Shown: in pieces, positions 36,624-44,992 of the stretch | Layout: each line of letters begins with the position of its first letter | Numbering within the stretch: position 1 is the stretch's first letter | Source of the DNA: Bradyrhizobium sp. Ai1a-2 | GTDB lineage: Bacteria > Pseudomonadota > Alphaproteobacteria > Rhizobiales > Xanthobacteraceae | Direction of reading: 5' to 3' | Assembly: GCF_000426245.1 (NCBI RefSeq) | Contig: NZ_AUEZ01000028.1 | Span: 1-64,000 of the forward strand | DNA: 64,000 nt | Made by a program: the position numbers and the translations under genes | Notes under the pieces: model-generated | Told to the model about the DNA's origin: nothing | The model's input: only the letters and a program-made list of their open reading frames with translations | Database searches by the model: none

Positions 36624-38194
36624 TCTCTGCAACAACACACATCGCGCGCCTTGCCCGCGCCGCCTACGTCTTCGCGCGCGAAGGCGTGTTCGGCGTGGTC
36701 GATCCGGCCCTGGTACCACCACCCGGGCAGCTTCTGCTGCGGCTGGCCCGGCTGATCGAACGGCCGGGCTCCAAGTCCGGACCCAGGCTGTCGCGTGCGC
36801 TGACGCGGCTCGGGCCGGCCTATCTCAAGCTCGGCCAGTTCCTTGCGACACGGCCCGACGTGGTCGGCGTCGTGATGGCCAAGGATCTGGAGAGCCTGCA
36901 GGACCGGCTGCCGCCATTCTCACAGACCGAAGCGGAAGCCGTGATCGCACAATCGCTGGAACGCCCGCTGGCGCAGGCCTTTGTGACTCTGGGGCCGCCG
37001 GTCGCCGCCGCCTCGATCGCGCAGGTGCATCGCGGCGAGATCGAGCGCAAGGGCGTGCGCCGGCAGGTGGCCGTGAAGGTGCTGCGGCCGAACGTCGCCT
37101 CCCGTTTCCGCCGCGATCTCTCTGATTTCTTCTTTGTCGCACACAAGGCGGAAGCACATTCGGCCGAAGCGCGGCGATTGCGGCTGGTCGAGGTCATCAA
37201 CACGATGTCGCGCTCGGTCGCGATGGAGATGGACCTCCGGCTGGAGGCCGCCGCCCTCTCCGAGATGGCGGAAAACACCAACGACGATCCGGATTTCCGC
37301 GTGCCGGCGGTGGACTGGGACCGCACCACCCACAACGTGCTGACGATGGAATGGGTCGACGGCATCCCGCTGAACGACCGTATCAGGCTGGAGCAGGCCC
37401 AGGTCGACCTGCCCGATCTCGGCCGCAAGGTGATCCAGAGTTTCCTGCGCCACGCGCTGCGCGACGGCTTCTTCCACGCCGATATGCATCCCGGCAATCT
37501 GTTCCTCGACGATACCGGCCGGCTGGTGGCGGTCGATTTCGGCATCATGGGCCGGCTCGGACAGAAGGAGCGGCGCTTCCTCGCCGAAATCCTGCTCGGC
37601 TTCATCACCCGCGACTACCGCCGTGTCGCCGAGGTGCATTTCGAGGCCGGCTATGTGCCGGGGCATCACTCGGTGGAGAATTTCGCGCAGGCGATCCGCG
37701 CCATCGGCGAGCCGATCCACAATCGCACCGCCGAGGAAATCTCGATGGCGCGGCTGTTGACGCTGCTGCTCGAGGTCACCGGCCTGTTCGACATGCAGAC
37801 CCGCCCGGAATTGATCCTGCTGCAGAAGACCATGGTGGTGGTCGAAGGCGTGGCGCGCGGCTTCGACCCCAAGCTCGACATCTGGAAGATTGCAGACCCC
37901 GTGGTGCGCGAATGGATCGAGCGCAATCTCGGACCCGTGGGGCGGATCCAGGGCGCGATGTCGGGGGCCGGCGAACTCGCCCGCGTGCTGGCGCACCTGC
38001 CCGATATCGCCTCGCGCGCAGTCGCGGTGCTGGGCAATCTGGAGAAGATGACGCGCGAGGGCGTCATGCTGTCGCAGGAAACGATTGCGACGATGGGACG
38101 GACCGAGGTCCGCAAGAACCGCTGGCGGACAATCGCGCTCTGGATCATCGCGGCCACCTTCATCGGAATCCTGATCGCCGTCCGAAATTTGTGA
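36620..38194 (+). CDS. ubiB: Ubiquinone biosynthesis kinase-like protein UbiB
   Basis: UbiB is an atypical ABC1/ADCK-family ATPase at the inner membrane that supports coenzyme Q synthesis. The 524-residue protein has the KxGQ motif (KLGQFLATRPDV), the Ala-rich loop (AAASIAQVHRG), VAVKVLRPN, EMDLRLEAAAL, and the catalytic-loop HADMHPGNL plus VDFGIMGRLG. Its C-terminus is a membrane anchor (TIALWIIAATFIGILIAV). GTG at 36620 overlaps the ubiE stop in GTGA, implying coupled translation. Confidence 0.94.
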   Translation: MISATTHIARLARAAYVFAREGVFGVVDPALVPPPGQLLLRLARLIERPGSKSGPRLSRALTRLGPAYLKLGQFLATRPDVVGVVMAKDLESLQDRLPPFSQTEAEAVIAQSLERPLAQAFVTLGPPVAAASIAQVHRGEIERKGVRRQVAVKVLRPNVASRFRRDLSDFFFVAHKAEAHSAEARRLRLVEVINTMSRSVAMEMDLRLEAAALSEMAENTNDDPDFRVPAVDWDRTTHNVLTMEWVDGIPLNDRIRLEQAQVDLPDLGRKVIQSFLRHALRDGFFHADMHPGNLFLDDTGRLVAVDFGIMGRLGQKERRFLAEILLGFITRDYRRVAEVHFEAGYVPGHHSVENFAQAIRAIGEPIHNRTAEEISMARLLTLLLEVTGLFDMQTRPELILLQKTMVVVEGVARGFDPKLDIWKIADPVVREWIERNLGPVGRIQGAMSGAGELARVLAHLPDIASRAVAVLGNLEKMTREGVMLSQETIATMGRTEVRKNRWRTIALWIIAATFIGILIAVRNL

Positions 38195-38200
38195 TTGCAA

Positions 38201-38230
38201 TGATAGCGCTCAATGCTAGCATTGCTGTCA
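38201..38230. promoter_or_regulatory. Inverted repeats resembling a FitA-type antitoxin operator
   Basis: TGCTAGCA (38214-38221) and TGCTGTCA (38223-38230) are inverted half-sites one base apart. A third half-site, TGATAGCG (38201-38208), lies upstream. FitA, as I recall, recognises TGATAGCA/TGCTATCA arms. The element lies between the ubiB stop and the start of coaBC, whose N-terminus is a FitA-like DNA-binding domain. Confidence 0.5.
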
Positions 38231-38246
38231 AATCGATGGTGCGGCC

Positions 38247-39659
38247 ATGGCCAATCTGACTATTCGCAAGCTCGACGACGCCGTGCGAGACGAACTGCGC
38301 CTGCGCGCCGCTCGTAACGGCCGTTCGGTCGAGGACGAGGTACGGGTCATCCTCGGCGAGGTGGTGGCGGGGCAGCCCTTCGAGGTCCCGCCGGCAGCTC
38401 CTGCGCCGCGCCCGCAGGCCGCTGTGGCGTCGGCCAATGGCCTCGCCCGTGTCACCCTGATCATCGGCGGCGGCATTGCCGCCTACAAGGCGCTGGACCT
38501 GATCCGGCGGCTCAAGGAGCGCCAGATTCACGTCCGCTGCGTGCTGACCAAGGCCGCACAGCAATTCGTCACGCCGCTTGCGGCCAGCGCGCTGTCGCAT
38601 GAGCGCGTCTATACCGACCTGTTCGATCCTGAGAGCGAGTTCGATGCCGGCCACATCCGGCTGGCGCGCGAATGCGATCTGATCGTGGTGGCGCCGGCGA
38701 CCGCGGACTTGATTGCAAAAATGGCGCATGGCCACGCCGACGACCTTGCCTCCGCGACCCTGCTTGCTGCCAACCGCCCGATCCTGCTGGCGCCGGCGAT
38801 GAATCCGCTGATGTGGAACAACGCCGCCACCCGTCGCAATGTGCTGCAGCTTCGCCGCGACGGCATCCTGACCGTCGGCCCCAATGCGGGTGAGATGGCC
38901 GAGGCGGGCGAAGCCGGCGTCGGGCGGATGGCCGAGCCCACCGAAATCGCTGCCGCTGCCGAACACATCCTGCGCCCGCCCCATCCGCGCCCGCTTCAGG
39001 GCAAGCGCGTGTTGATCACCGCAGGGCCGACACATGAGGCGATCGATCCGGTGCGCTATATCGCCAACCGTTCCTCGGGCAAGCAGGGCTTTGCCATCGC
39101 AGCCGCGGCACGAGATGCCGGCGCCGAGGTCGTCCTGGTCTCCGGGCCGGTCGATCTCGCCGATCCGTCCGGCGTGTCGGTGATTTCTGTGGAATCCGCG
39201 CGCGACATGCTGCACCGGGTGGAAGCGGCGCTGCCCGTCGATGTCGCGATCTTCGCGGCTGCGGTCGCCGACTGGCGGGTTGCCAATGAAGGCGAGCAGA
39301 AGCTGAAGAAGACCGCCGCCGGCGTGCCGGCGCTGCAACTGGTCGAGAACCCCGACATCCTCGCCACCATCGCCAAGCTGGAGAACAACCGCCCGCCGCT
39401 GGTGATCGGTTTCGCGGCCGAGACCGAGCATCTGATCGAGAACGCGAAGGCCAAGATCGCCCGCAAGGGCTGCGACTGGATCGTCGCCAATGATGTCTCA
39501 CCGGCTACCGGCGTGATGGGCGGCGACCGCAACACCGTTCATCTGCTGACGCGCGAGGGCGAGGATATCAGCGTCGATTCCTGGCCGGTCATGACCAAGG
39601 AACAGGTCGCAACCGAACTGGTGGCGCGGATCGCCAAGGCCGTGGAGACAAAATCGTGA
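38247..39659 (+). CDS. coaBC: CoaBC (phosphopantothenoylcysteine synthetase/decarboxylase) with N-terminal FitA-like ribbon-helix-helix domain
   Basis: CoaBC couples cysteine to 4'-phosphopantothenate and decarboxylates the product in CoA synthesis. The 470-residue protein is extended. Residues 1-46 are a ribbon-helix-helix of the FitA/VapB antitoxin type (MANLTIRKLDDAVRDEL, AARNGRSVEDEVRVILGE), followed by a Pro/Ala linker (47-70). The flavodoxin-like CoaC part comes next (IIGGGIAAYKALDLIRRL, catalytic His136 in GHIRLA, APATADLI, PAMNPLMW). The CoaB part runs from about residue 250 (RVLITAGPTHEAIDPVRYI, AAAVADWRV). In the CoaC lid, where E. coli has ACGDIGPGRM, this protein reads EAGEAGVGRM, with Ala220 at the Cys158 position. 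ATG at 38247; dut overlaps its stop. Confidence 0.93.
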   Translation: MANLTIRKLDDAVRDELRLRAARNGRSVEDEVRVILGEVVAGQPFEVPPAAPAPRPQAAVASANGLARVTLIIGGGIAAYKALDLIRRLKERQIHVRCVLTKAAQQFVTPLAASALSHERVYTDLFDPESEFDAGHIRLARECDLIVVAPATADLIAKMAHGHADDLASATLLAANRPILLAPAMNPLMWNNAATRRNVLQLRRDGILTVGPNAGEMAEAGEAGVGRMAEPTEIAAAAEHILRPPHPRPLQGKRVLITAGPTHEAIDPVRYIANRSSGKQGFAIAAAARDAGAEVVLVSGPVDLADPSGVSVISVESARDMLHRVEAALPVDVAIFAAAVADWRVANEGEQKLKKTAAGVPALQLVENPDILATIAKLENNRPPLVIGFAAETEHLIENAKAKIARKGCDWIVANDVSPATGVMGGDRNTVHLLTREGEDISVDSWPVMTKEQVATELVARIAKAVETKS

Positions 39660-40114
39660 GTGCGACAATCAAGGTCGATGTCAGGCAATTGCCGCATGGC
39701 GAAGGTCTTCCGCTGCCGGCCTACCAGACCCCCGATGCCGCCGGGCTCGATCTGCTCGCTGCGGTGCCCGAAGAAGCGCCGCTGGTGCTCGCGTCAGGCA
39801 AATACGCGATGGTTCCGACCGGGCTGACGATTGCGCTGCCGCCGGGCTATGAGGCGCAGGTGCGGCCGCGTTCCGGACTTGCCGCCAAGCACGGCGTGAC
39901 CGTGTTGAATTCGCCTGGTACCATCGACGCCGACTATCGCGGCGAGATCAACGTGCTCCTGATCAATCACGGCGAGGCGCCGTTTTCGATTCGGCGCGGC
40001 GAACGCATCGCGCAGATGGTGATCGCGCCGGTCGTGCAGGCAGAGCTGGTTCCGGTGACGGTGCTGTCGAGCACCGAACGCGGCGGCCGCGGCTTCGGCT
40101 CCACGGGAAGATAG
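39656..40114 (+). CDS. dut: dUTP diphosphatase
   Basis: Dut hydrolyses dUTP to dUMP, keeping uracil out of DNA and feeding dTMP synthesis. The 152-residue trimer-type enzyme has the five conserved motifs, including AGLDLLAA, PRSGLAAKHGV, GTIDADYRGEI, ERIAQMVI and the C-terminal ERGGRGFGSTG arm. The GTG start overlaps the coaBC stop in GTGA; a coaBC-dut pair is common in Proteobacteria. Confidence 0.97.
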   Translation: MSATIKVDVRQLPHGEGLPLPAYQTPDAAGLDLLAAVPEEAPLVLASGKYAMVPTGLTIALPPGYEAQVRPRSGLAAKHGVTVLNSPGTIDADYRGEINVLLINHGEAPFSIRRGERIAQMVIAPVVQAELVPVTVLSSTERGGRGFGSTGR

Positions 40115-40121
40115 CTGATCT

Positions 40122-40212
40122 CGTAGCCCGGGTGGAGCGGAGCGCAACCCGGGACATCTGCGTCCACATCCGCGAGCGGACCCGGGTTACGCTGCGCTTC
40201 ACCGGGCTACGG
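40122..40212. repeat. Palindromic repeat, family E
   Basis: GTAGCCCGGGTGGAGCGGAG and ACCCGGGA at the left face ACCCGGGT and GCTGCGCTTCACCGGGCTAC at the right. It lies directly after dut and 200 bases before the divL-type gene. Confidence 0.9.
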
Positions 40213-40414
40213 CACTTGATCGGGCCGTTAAGCCATTCGAATACGGATAAAATTTGCGCTGGCGCAGGAATTGAGCCCCGCATTTTTCACAGCGTGTCTT
40301 GCGTTCACGATCTGGACTCTTACTCGCTGAGTCAGCTTGAGGATATGCTTCCTCGATTCGTGTGCGCGGCGGGGGTCTAACGCCGGGCAAAAGTCGTGCG
40401 TTCTGGGGCAAATT

Positions 40415-42934
40415 ATGTCGGGCGTGGTCGCCGCAATGCGTCGAAGCCTGCTATCGTGCACCTCACTGGCGCGCGACGGCATGATTGGGCTCGCCGCCAT
40501 GCTGGCGCTGCCCATAGCATCGGCGCGCGCCGGCGGCTGGCTGTTCGAGCCGGCGATCTCGACGTGGTTCGACCTCGATCACCAGGAATTCGTCCTGTTC
40601 ACCGCCCCGCTGGCATTGCTCGGTTTTTCCGTGGTCGCAGCAATCCTGCTGATGCGCACGCGCGCACGCGCGATGCGGAGCGAACGACATCTGCGCGCCG
40701 AGATCGCCAATCTGCGGGCCCAATCCGATCGCCTGCGCGCGCTGCTGTTTGCCGAGCCGCAGGTCCTGATTTCCTGGGCGGCCGGCGACAACCGCCCCGA
40801 AATCAGCGGCGACATCGCATTGCTGACCTCGCAGGAGGCGACGCAGAACTCGTCCCAGCGCGTGCTGGCATTCGGAACCTGGCTGCCACCGGAACCGGCG
40901 CTGCAGATGGATCACGCCGTCGACGCGCTGCGCGAGGCCGGGCAGGGCTTCCTGCTCAACCTCACTACATCGAACGGCCGCGCGATCGAGGCGATGGGGC
41001 GCGCCATCGGCGGCCAGGCGATCGTGCGGATGCGCGAGCTTGGCGGCTTGCGTCGCGAACTGGCCGAAGCCAATCTGCGCTACAAGATGCTGCAGGAGGA
41101 GACCGAGCTGCTGCGCGATTTCGCCGCCGCCGCACCCTGGCCGATCTGGGCCAAGAATGCGCAGGACGATCTGCGCTATGCCAATACGGCCTATCTGCGC
41201 GCGACCGAAGGCGCGAGCATCGCGGATGCGATCAGCCGCCACCTCGAGCTCCTCGAGAACGACCAGCGGATCGAGATGGCCAAGGCGCTGCACGAATATG
41301 CAACCTATGCTGCACGATTGCCGATCGTGGTCGGCGGCGAGCGGCGGATCTACGACGTCCAGGCGATGAAGCTTGCCGGCGGCAGCGCCGGCATCGCCAT
41401 CGACGCCAGCGAAGTCGCCGCCCTTCGCGCCGCGCTCACGCGGATGGCGGAAGCGCATCGCCGCACCCTCGACCAGCTCTCTTCCGGCGTGGCCGTGTTC
41501 GACGCCGACCGGCGACTCGCCTTCTACAACGAATCCTACCGCCGCCTCTGGGACTTCGATCAGGCGTTCCTCGACTCCAATCCCGACGATTCCAGCGTCC
41601 TCGACCGGCTGCGCGCCGCGCGCAAACTGCCGGAGCAGCCGGACTTCCGCGCCTGGAAGGCCAAGCTGCACGAAGCCTATCGAGCGGTCGAACCGGAGAG
41701 CTACACCTGGTTCCTGCCGGACGGCCGCGCGGTCAGCGTCGTCACCACGCCGAACCTCGAAGGCGGCGTCACCTATCTCTTCGACAACGTCACCGAAAGC
41801 CTCGATCTGGCGCGTCGCTTCGACGGCCTGATCCGGGTCCAGCACGAGACCCTCGACAACCTGAACGAGGCGGTCGCGGTGTTCGGCAGCAACGGCCGGG
41901 TGCAGTTGTTCAACCCGGCATTCGCCAAGATGTGGAAGCTGCCGGCGGATGCATTGCGCGAGCAGCCGCATATCGAGACCGTGGAAGCGCTGTGCCGGCC
42001 GCTGTTCGACGATCCGATCGTCTGGCGGGCGCTGCGCGAGGCCATCACCGCGATCGAGAACCGGGCCCAGGTCGCGCTGAAGCTCGAGCGCAAAGACGGC
42101 AGCGTGCTCCACTGCATGACCATGCCGCTGCCCGACGGCGCGACCATGCTGACATTCCAGGACATCACCGACACCGAGAATGTCGAGCGCGCGCTGCGCG
42201 AGCGCAACGAGGCGCTGGAAGCCGCCGACCAGATGAAGGTCGACTTCGTCCACCACGTCTCCTACGAACTGCGCGCGCCGCTGACCACCATCATCGGCTT
42301 TGCGCATTTCCTCTCTGACCCTGCGACCGGACCGCTCAACACGAAGCAGACCGAATATCTCGACTACGTCACCAAATCGACCAACGCCTTGCTCGCGCTC
42401 ACCAACAACATCCTCGATCTCGCCACCATCGATGCCGGCGCGATGACGCTCGAGCTCGGCTCGGTCGATATCAGCAAGACGATCGAGGCCGCCGCCGAAG
42501 GCATCCAGGACCGGCTCGCGACCGACCGCATCACGCTCAAGGTCGACATCGAACCCAATATCGGCGAATTCATCGGCGACGAACGTCGCGTGGTTCAGGT
42601 GCTCTATAACCTGCTCGCCAACGCCGTCGGTTTCTCCCCGCACGATGGGACAGTCATGATCAGCGCGCGACGCGCCGAGCACAGCGTCGTGTTCGCGGTG
42701 ACCGACACCGGCCCGGGCATCGCGCCCGAGGTCAAGGACAAGGTGTTCAACTGGTTCGAGAGCCATTCCCATGGCTCGCGGCATCGCGGCGCCGGCCTCG
42801 GCCTGTCGCTGGTGCGCTCCTTCGTCGAGTTGCATGGCGGCAAGGTGCGCGTCGATTCGACGGTCGGCAAAGGCACGACCGTGATCTGCATCTTTCCGGT
42901 CGACCAGAACGCGCATCGCAACGCCGCCGAATGA
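40415..42934 (+). CDS. divL: DivL-type PAS sensor kinase with tyrosine at the phospho-acceptor position
   Basis: This 839-residue membrane protein has two N-terminal hydrophobic segments (IGLAAMLALPIASARAGG and FVLFTAPLALLGFSVVAAIL). A coiled-coil linker, a region with at least two PAS domains (around DQLSSGVAVFDADRRLAFYN and DNLNEAVAVFGSNGRVQLFN), the helical phosphotransfer domain and an ATPase domain (LLANAVGFSP, TDTGPGIAPE, HRGAGLGLSLVRSF) follow. The H-box reads VSYELRAPL, with Tyr617 where kinases have His. This is the hallmark of Caulobacter DivL, which controls CckA-CtrA cell-cycle signalling. ATG at 40415 is preferred over a TTG at 40337. Its stop overlaps the tsaE-amgK start. Confidence 0.85.
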   Translation: MSGVVAAMRRSLLSCTSLARDGMIGLAAMLALPIASARAGGWLFEPAISTWFDLDHQEFVLFTAPLALLGFSVVAAILLMRTRARAMRSERHLRAEIANLRAQSDRLRALLFAEPQVLISWAAGDNRPEISGDIALLTSQEATQNSSQRVLAFGTWLPPEPALQMDHAVDALREAGQGFLLNLTTSNGRAIEAMGRAIGGQAIVRMRELGGLRRELAEANLRYKMLQEETELLRDFAAAAPWPIWAKNAQDDLRYANTAYLRATEGASIADAISRHLELLENDQRIEMAKALHEYATYAARLPIVVGGERRIYDVQAMKLAGGSAGIAIDASEVAALRAALTRMAEAHRRTLDQLSSGVAVFDADRRLAFYNESYRRLWDFDQAFLDSNPDDSSVLDRLRAARKLPEQPDFRAWKAKLHEAYRAVEPESYTWFLPDGRAVSVVTTPNLEGGVTYLFDNVTESLDLARRFDGLIRVQHETLDNLNEAVAVFGSNGRVQLFNPAFAKMWKLPADALREQPHIETVEALCRPLFDDPIVWRALREAITAIENRAQVALKLERKDGSVLHCMTMPLPDGATMLTFQDITDTENVERALRERNEALEAADQMKVDFVHHVSYELRAPLTTIIGFAHFLSDPATGPLNTKQTEYLDYVTKSTNALLALTNNILDLATIDAGAMTLELGSVDISKTIEAAAEGIQDRLATDRITLKVDIEPNIGEFIGDERRVVQVLYNLLANAVGFSPHDGTVMISARRAEHSVVFAVTDTGPGIAPEVKDKVFNWFESHSHGSRHRGAGLGLSLVRSFVELHGGKVRVDSTVGKGTTVICIFPVDQNAHRNAAE

Positions 42935-44454
42935 TTGTCACCAGCACATTCTCGGTCGCACTCGCCAATGAGGCCGCAACCGCGCATCTGATGGCCGATC
43001 TTGCGCTCTTGATCGGTCCCGGCGAAGTCATCGCGCTCTCCGGCGATCTCGGCGCCGGCAAGACTGCGGCGGCCCGGGCGCTGATCCGCTATCTCGCCAC
43101 CGATGCCACGCTGGAGGTGCCGAGCCCGACCTTCACGCTGGCGCAAAGCTACGAGCTGCCGGCGTTTCCGCTTGTTCACGCCGATCTCTACCGCATCAAT
43201 GATGCGAGCGAACTCGAGGAGATCGGGCTGTCGCCCTTGCCTGACGGCGCGGTGGCGCTGATCGAATGGCCCGAGCGGGCGCCACATGCCCTGCCGCTGG
43301 ACCGCATCGACATCGCGTTTAGCCATCGGCCGGCACTGGGATCGACCGCACGTGCCGCCGAGATCACCGGCCACGGCAAGGCCGCCGCTGTCGTCACGCG
43401 GCTGAAGGCGCTGCGTCAATTCCTCGACAATGCCGGCTACATCGACGCGCGGCGCGAGCGCATGCCGGGCGACGCCTCCACCCGCTCCTACGCCCGGCTG
43501 TTCGACGACAATGGCAGCGTCATCCTGATGAACTCGCCGCGCCGTCCCGATGGGCCGCCGATCTATGACGGCAAGCCCTACAGCGCGGCCGTCCATCTCG
43601 CCGAGGACGTCAAGCCGTTCGTCGCCATCGACAACGGACTGCGCGACCGCGGCTTCTCGGCGCCCGCGATCCGCCACTTTGATATCGATCTGGGATTCCT
43701 GATCACCGAGGATTTCGGCAAGGAAGGCGTGGTCGAGGGCGATCCGCCGGCACCGATCACCGAGCGCTACGAGGCGGCGACGGACATGCTGGCGGCGCTA
43801 CATCGCGAGAAGCTGCCGGACACGCTGCCGCTGACGCCGCAGCTCACCTACGACATCCCCGTCTTCGACGTCGACGCCTGGCTGGTCGAGTTGGGCTTGA
43901 TGATCGAGTGGTATTTGCCGGATCGCGGCGTCAACCTCGCCCCGGATCTACGCAACGAATTTCTCGCGATGTGGCGAACGCTCCTGGAGAAGCCGGCCGC
44001 GGCGCCGCGGACCTGGGTACTGCGCGACTTCCACTCGCCCAACCTGATCTGGCTCGGCGAACGCACAGGAATTCTGCGGGTCGGCCTGATCGACTTCCAG
44101 GACGCCGTGCTGGGGCCCGCCACCTATGACCTCGTGTCGCTGCTCCAGGACGCGCGGATCGACGTGCCCGAATCGCTCGAACTCACGCTGCTCTCCCGCT
44201 ACATCAAGGCGCGGCGGACCACGGAGGAGCATTTCGACGCGGCCAGCTTCGCCGAGCTCTACGCCATCATGTCGGCCCAGCGTAACACCCGTCTGCTGGG
44301 GACCTTTGCGCGGCTCAATGGGCGGGACGGCAAGCCGCATTATCTCAAGCACCAACCGCGGATCTGGACCTATCTTACTCGTTCACTGGCCCACCCGGCG
44401 CTGGCCGGCCTCCGCGAATGGTACGCGGCACACGTCCCGCCGCCGGTCGGCTGA
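42931..44454 (+). CDS. Fusion of TsaE (tRNA t6A ATPase) and an AmgK-like sugar kinase
   Basis: This 507-residue two-domain protein has TsaE at residues 1-150 (Walker A LSGDLGAGKTAAARALIRYL, PSPTFTLAQSYE, HADLYRI, IEWPERA), which supports t6A37 formation in tRNA. Residues about 160-500 are an aminoglycoside-phosphotransferase-fold kinase (PGDASTRSYARLF, the catalytic loop LRDFHSPNLIW, and LIDFQDAVLGPATYDLVSLL). The latter matches AmgK, which phosphorylates the anomeric carbon of MurNAc/GlcNAc in peptidoglycan recycling, and murU follows nearby. The fusion is frequent in Rhizobiales. ATG overlaps the divL stop by four bases. Confidence 0.88.
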   Translation: MIVTSTFSVALANEAATAHLMADLALLIGPGEVIALSGDLGAGKTAAARALIRYLATDATLEVPSPTFTLAQSYELPAFPLVHADLYRINDASELEEIGLSPLPDGAVALIEWPERAPHALPLDRIDIAFSHRPALGSTARAAEITGHGKAAAVVTRLKALRQFLDNAGYIDARRERMPGDASTRSYARLFDDNGSVILMNSPRRPDGPPIYDGKPYSAAVHLAEDVKPFVAIDNGLRDRGFSAPAIRHFDIDLGFLITEDFGKEGVVEGDPPAPITERYEAATDMLAALHREKLPDTLPLTPQLTYDIPVFDVDAWLVELGLMIEWYLPDRGVNLAPDLRNEFLAMWRTLLEKPAAAPRTWVLRDFHSPNLIWLGERTGILRVGLIDFQDAVLGPATYDLVSLLQDARIDVPESLELTLLSRYIKARRTTEEHFDAASFAELYAIMSAQRNTRLLGTFARLNGRDGKPHYLKHQPRIWTYLTRSLAHPALAGLREWYAAHVPPPVG

Positions 44455-44536
44455 TTTACTGCCTGTTAGCCCGAGCCGCCCTAGTGTGACCCACGCTCCG
44501 GATACGGAGCGGTTGGGTTGAGGCTTGAGTTTGGCG

Positions 44537-44857
44537 ATGAAAGCAGAACGGCGCCGTGGCGAGCGTGTCACCTTCGAGCGCGGCATTCCCGCGCATATGA
44601 TGGGGATCGACGGCACGTGGCGGCGCGACTGCACCATGGAAGACGTTTCCGAGACCGGCGCCAAGCTGACGGTCGAGGGCTCGGTGGAAGGCCTGCACCT
44701 GAAGGAATTCTTCCTGCTGCTGTCATCGACCGGGCTTGCCTATCGCCGCTGCGAATTATCCTGGGTCAATGGCGACCAGATCGGGGTCAATTTCCTCAAG
44801 CAGAGCGACAAGAAGAAGAGGGCGGGCAAGCGTGGCTCGCAGCCCGCTGAGGCCTGA
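44537..44857 (+). CDS. PilZ domain protein
   Basis: This is a 106-residue single-domain protein of the PilZ type, many of which bind cyclic di-GMP. The N-terminal RRRGERV matches the RxxxR motif, and VSETGAKLTVEG resembles the (D/N)xSxxG motif, with Glu-Asp-Val-Ser giving DVSETG. It ends in a very basic tail (KKKRAGKRGS). ATG at 44537 is preferred; TTG at 44525 is an alternative. It lies between the amgK fusion and murU, so it may be cotranscribed with them; its partner is unknown. Confidence 0.8.
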   Translation: MKAERRRGERVTFERGIPAHMMGIDGTWRRDCTMEDVSETGAKLTVEGSVEGLHLKEFFLLLSSTGLAYRRCELSWVNGDQIGVNFLKQSDKKKRAGKRGSQPAEA

Positions 44858-44992
44858 AGACTGTTGTTTTGAGACGTTTTCCGTCGCACGGCCGTCATGT
44901 CCGGCGACTATCGCGTCGACCTCATGCGCGCCCCAAATCGGCGTGATAGGATGGCGCGCGTCATGATTTGAACGGTTCGAGAGCCCGGAAGA

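Noticed and set aside
38195..39659. A FitAB/VapBC toxin-antitoxin pair next to ubiB
   Set aside because: Only the antitoxin-type domain is present and it is in frame with coaBC; the neighbours are ubiB and dut, and no PIN-domain protein can be read on either strand nearby.
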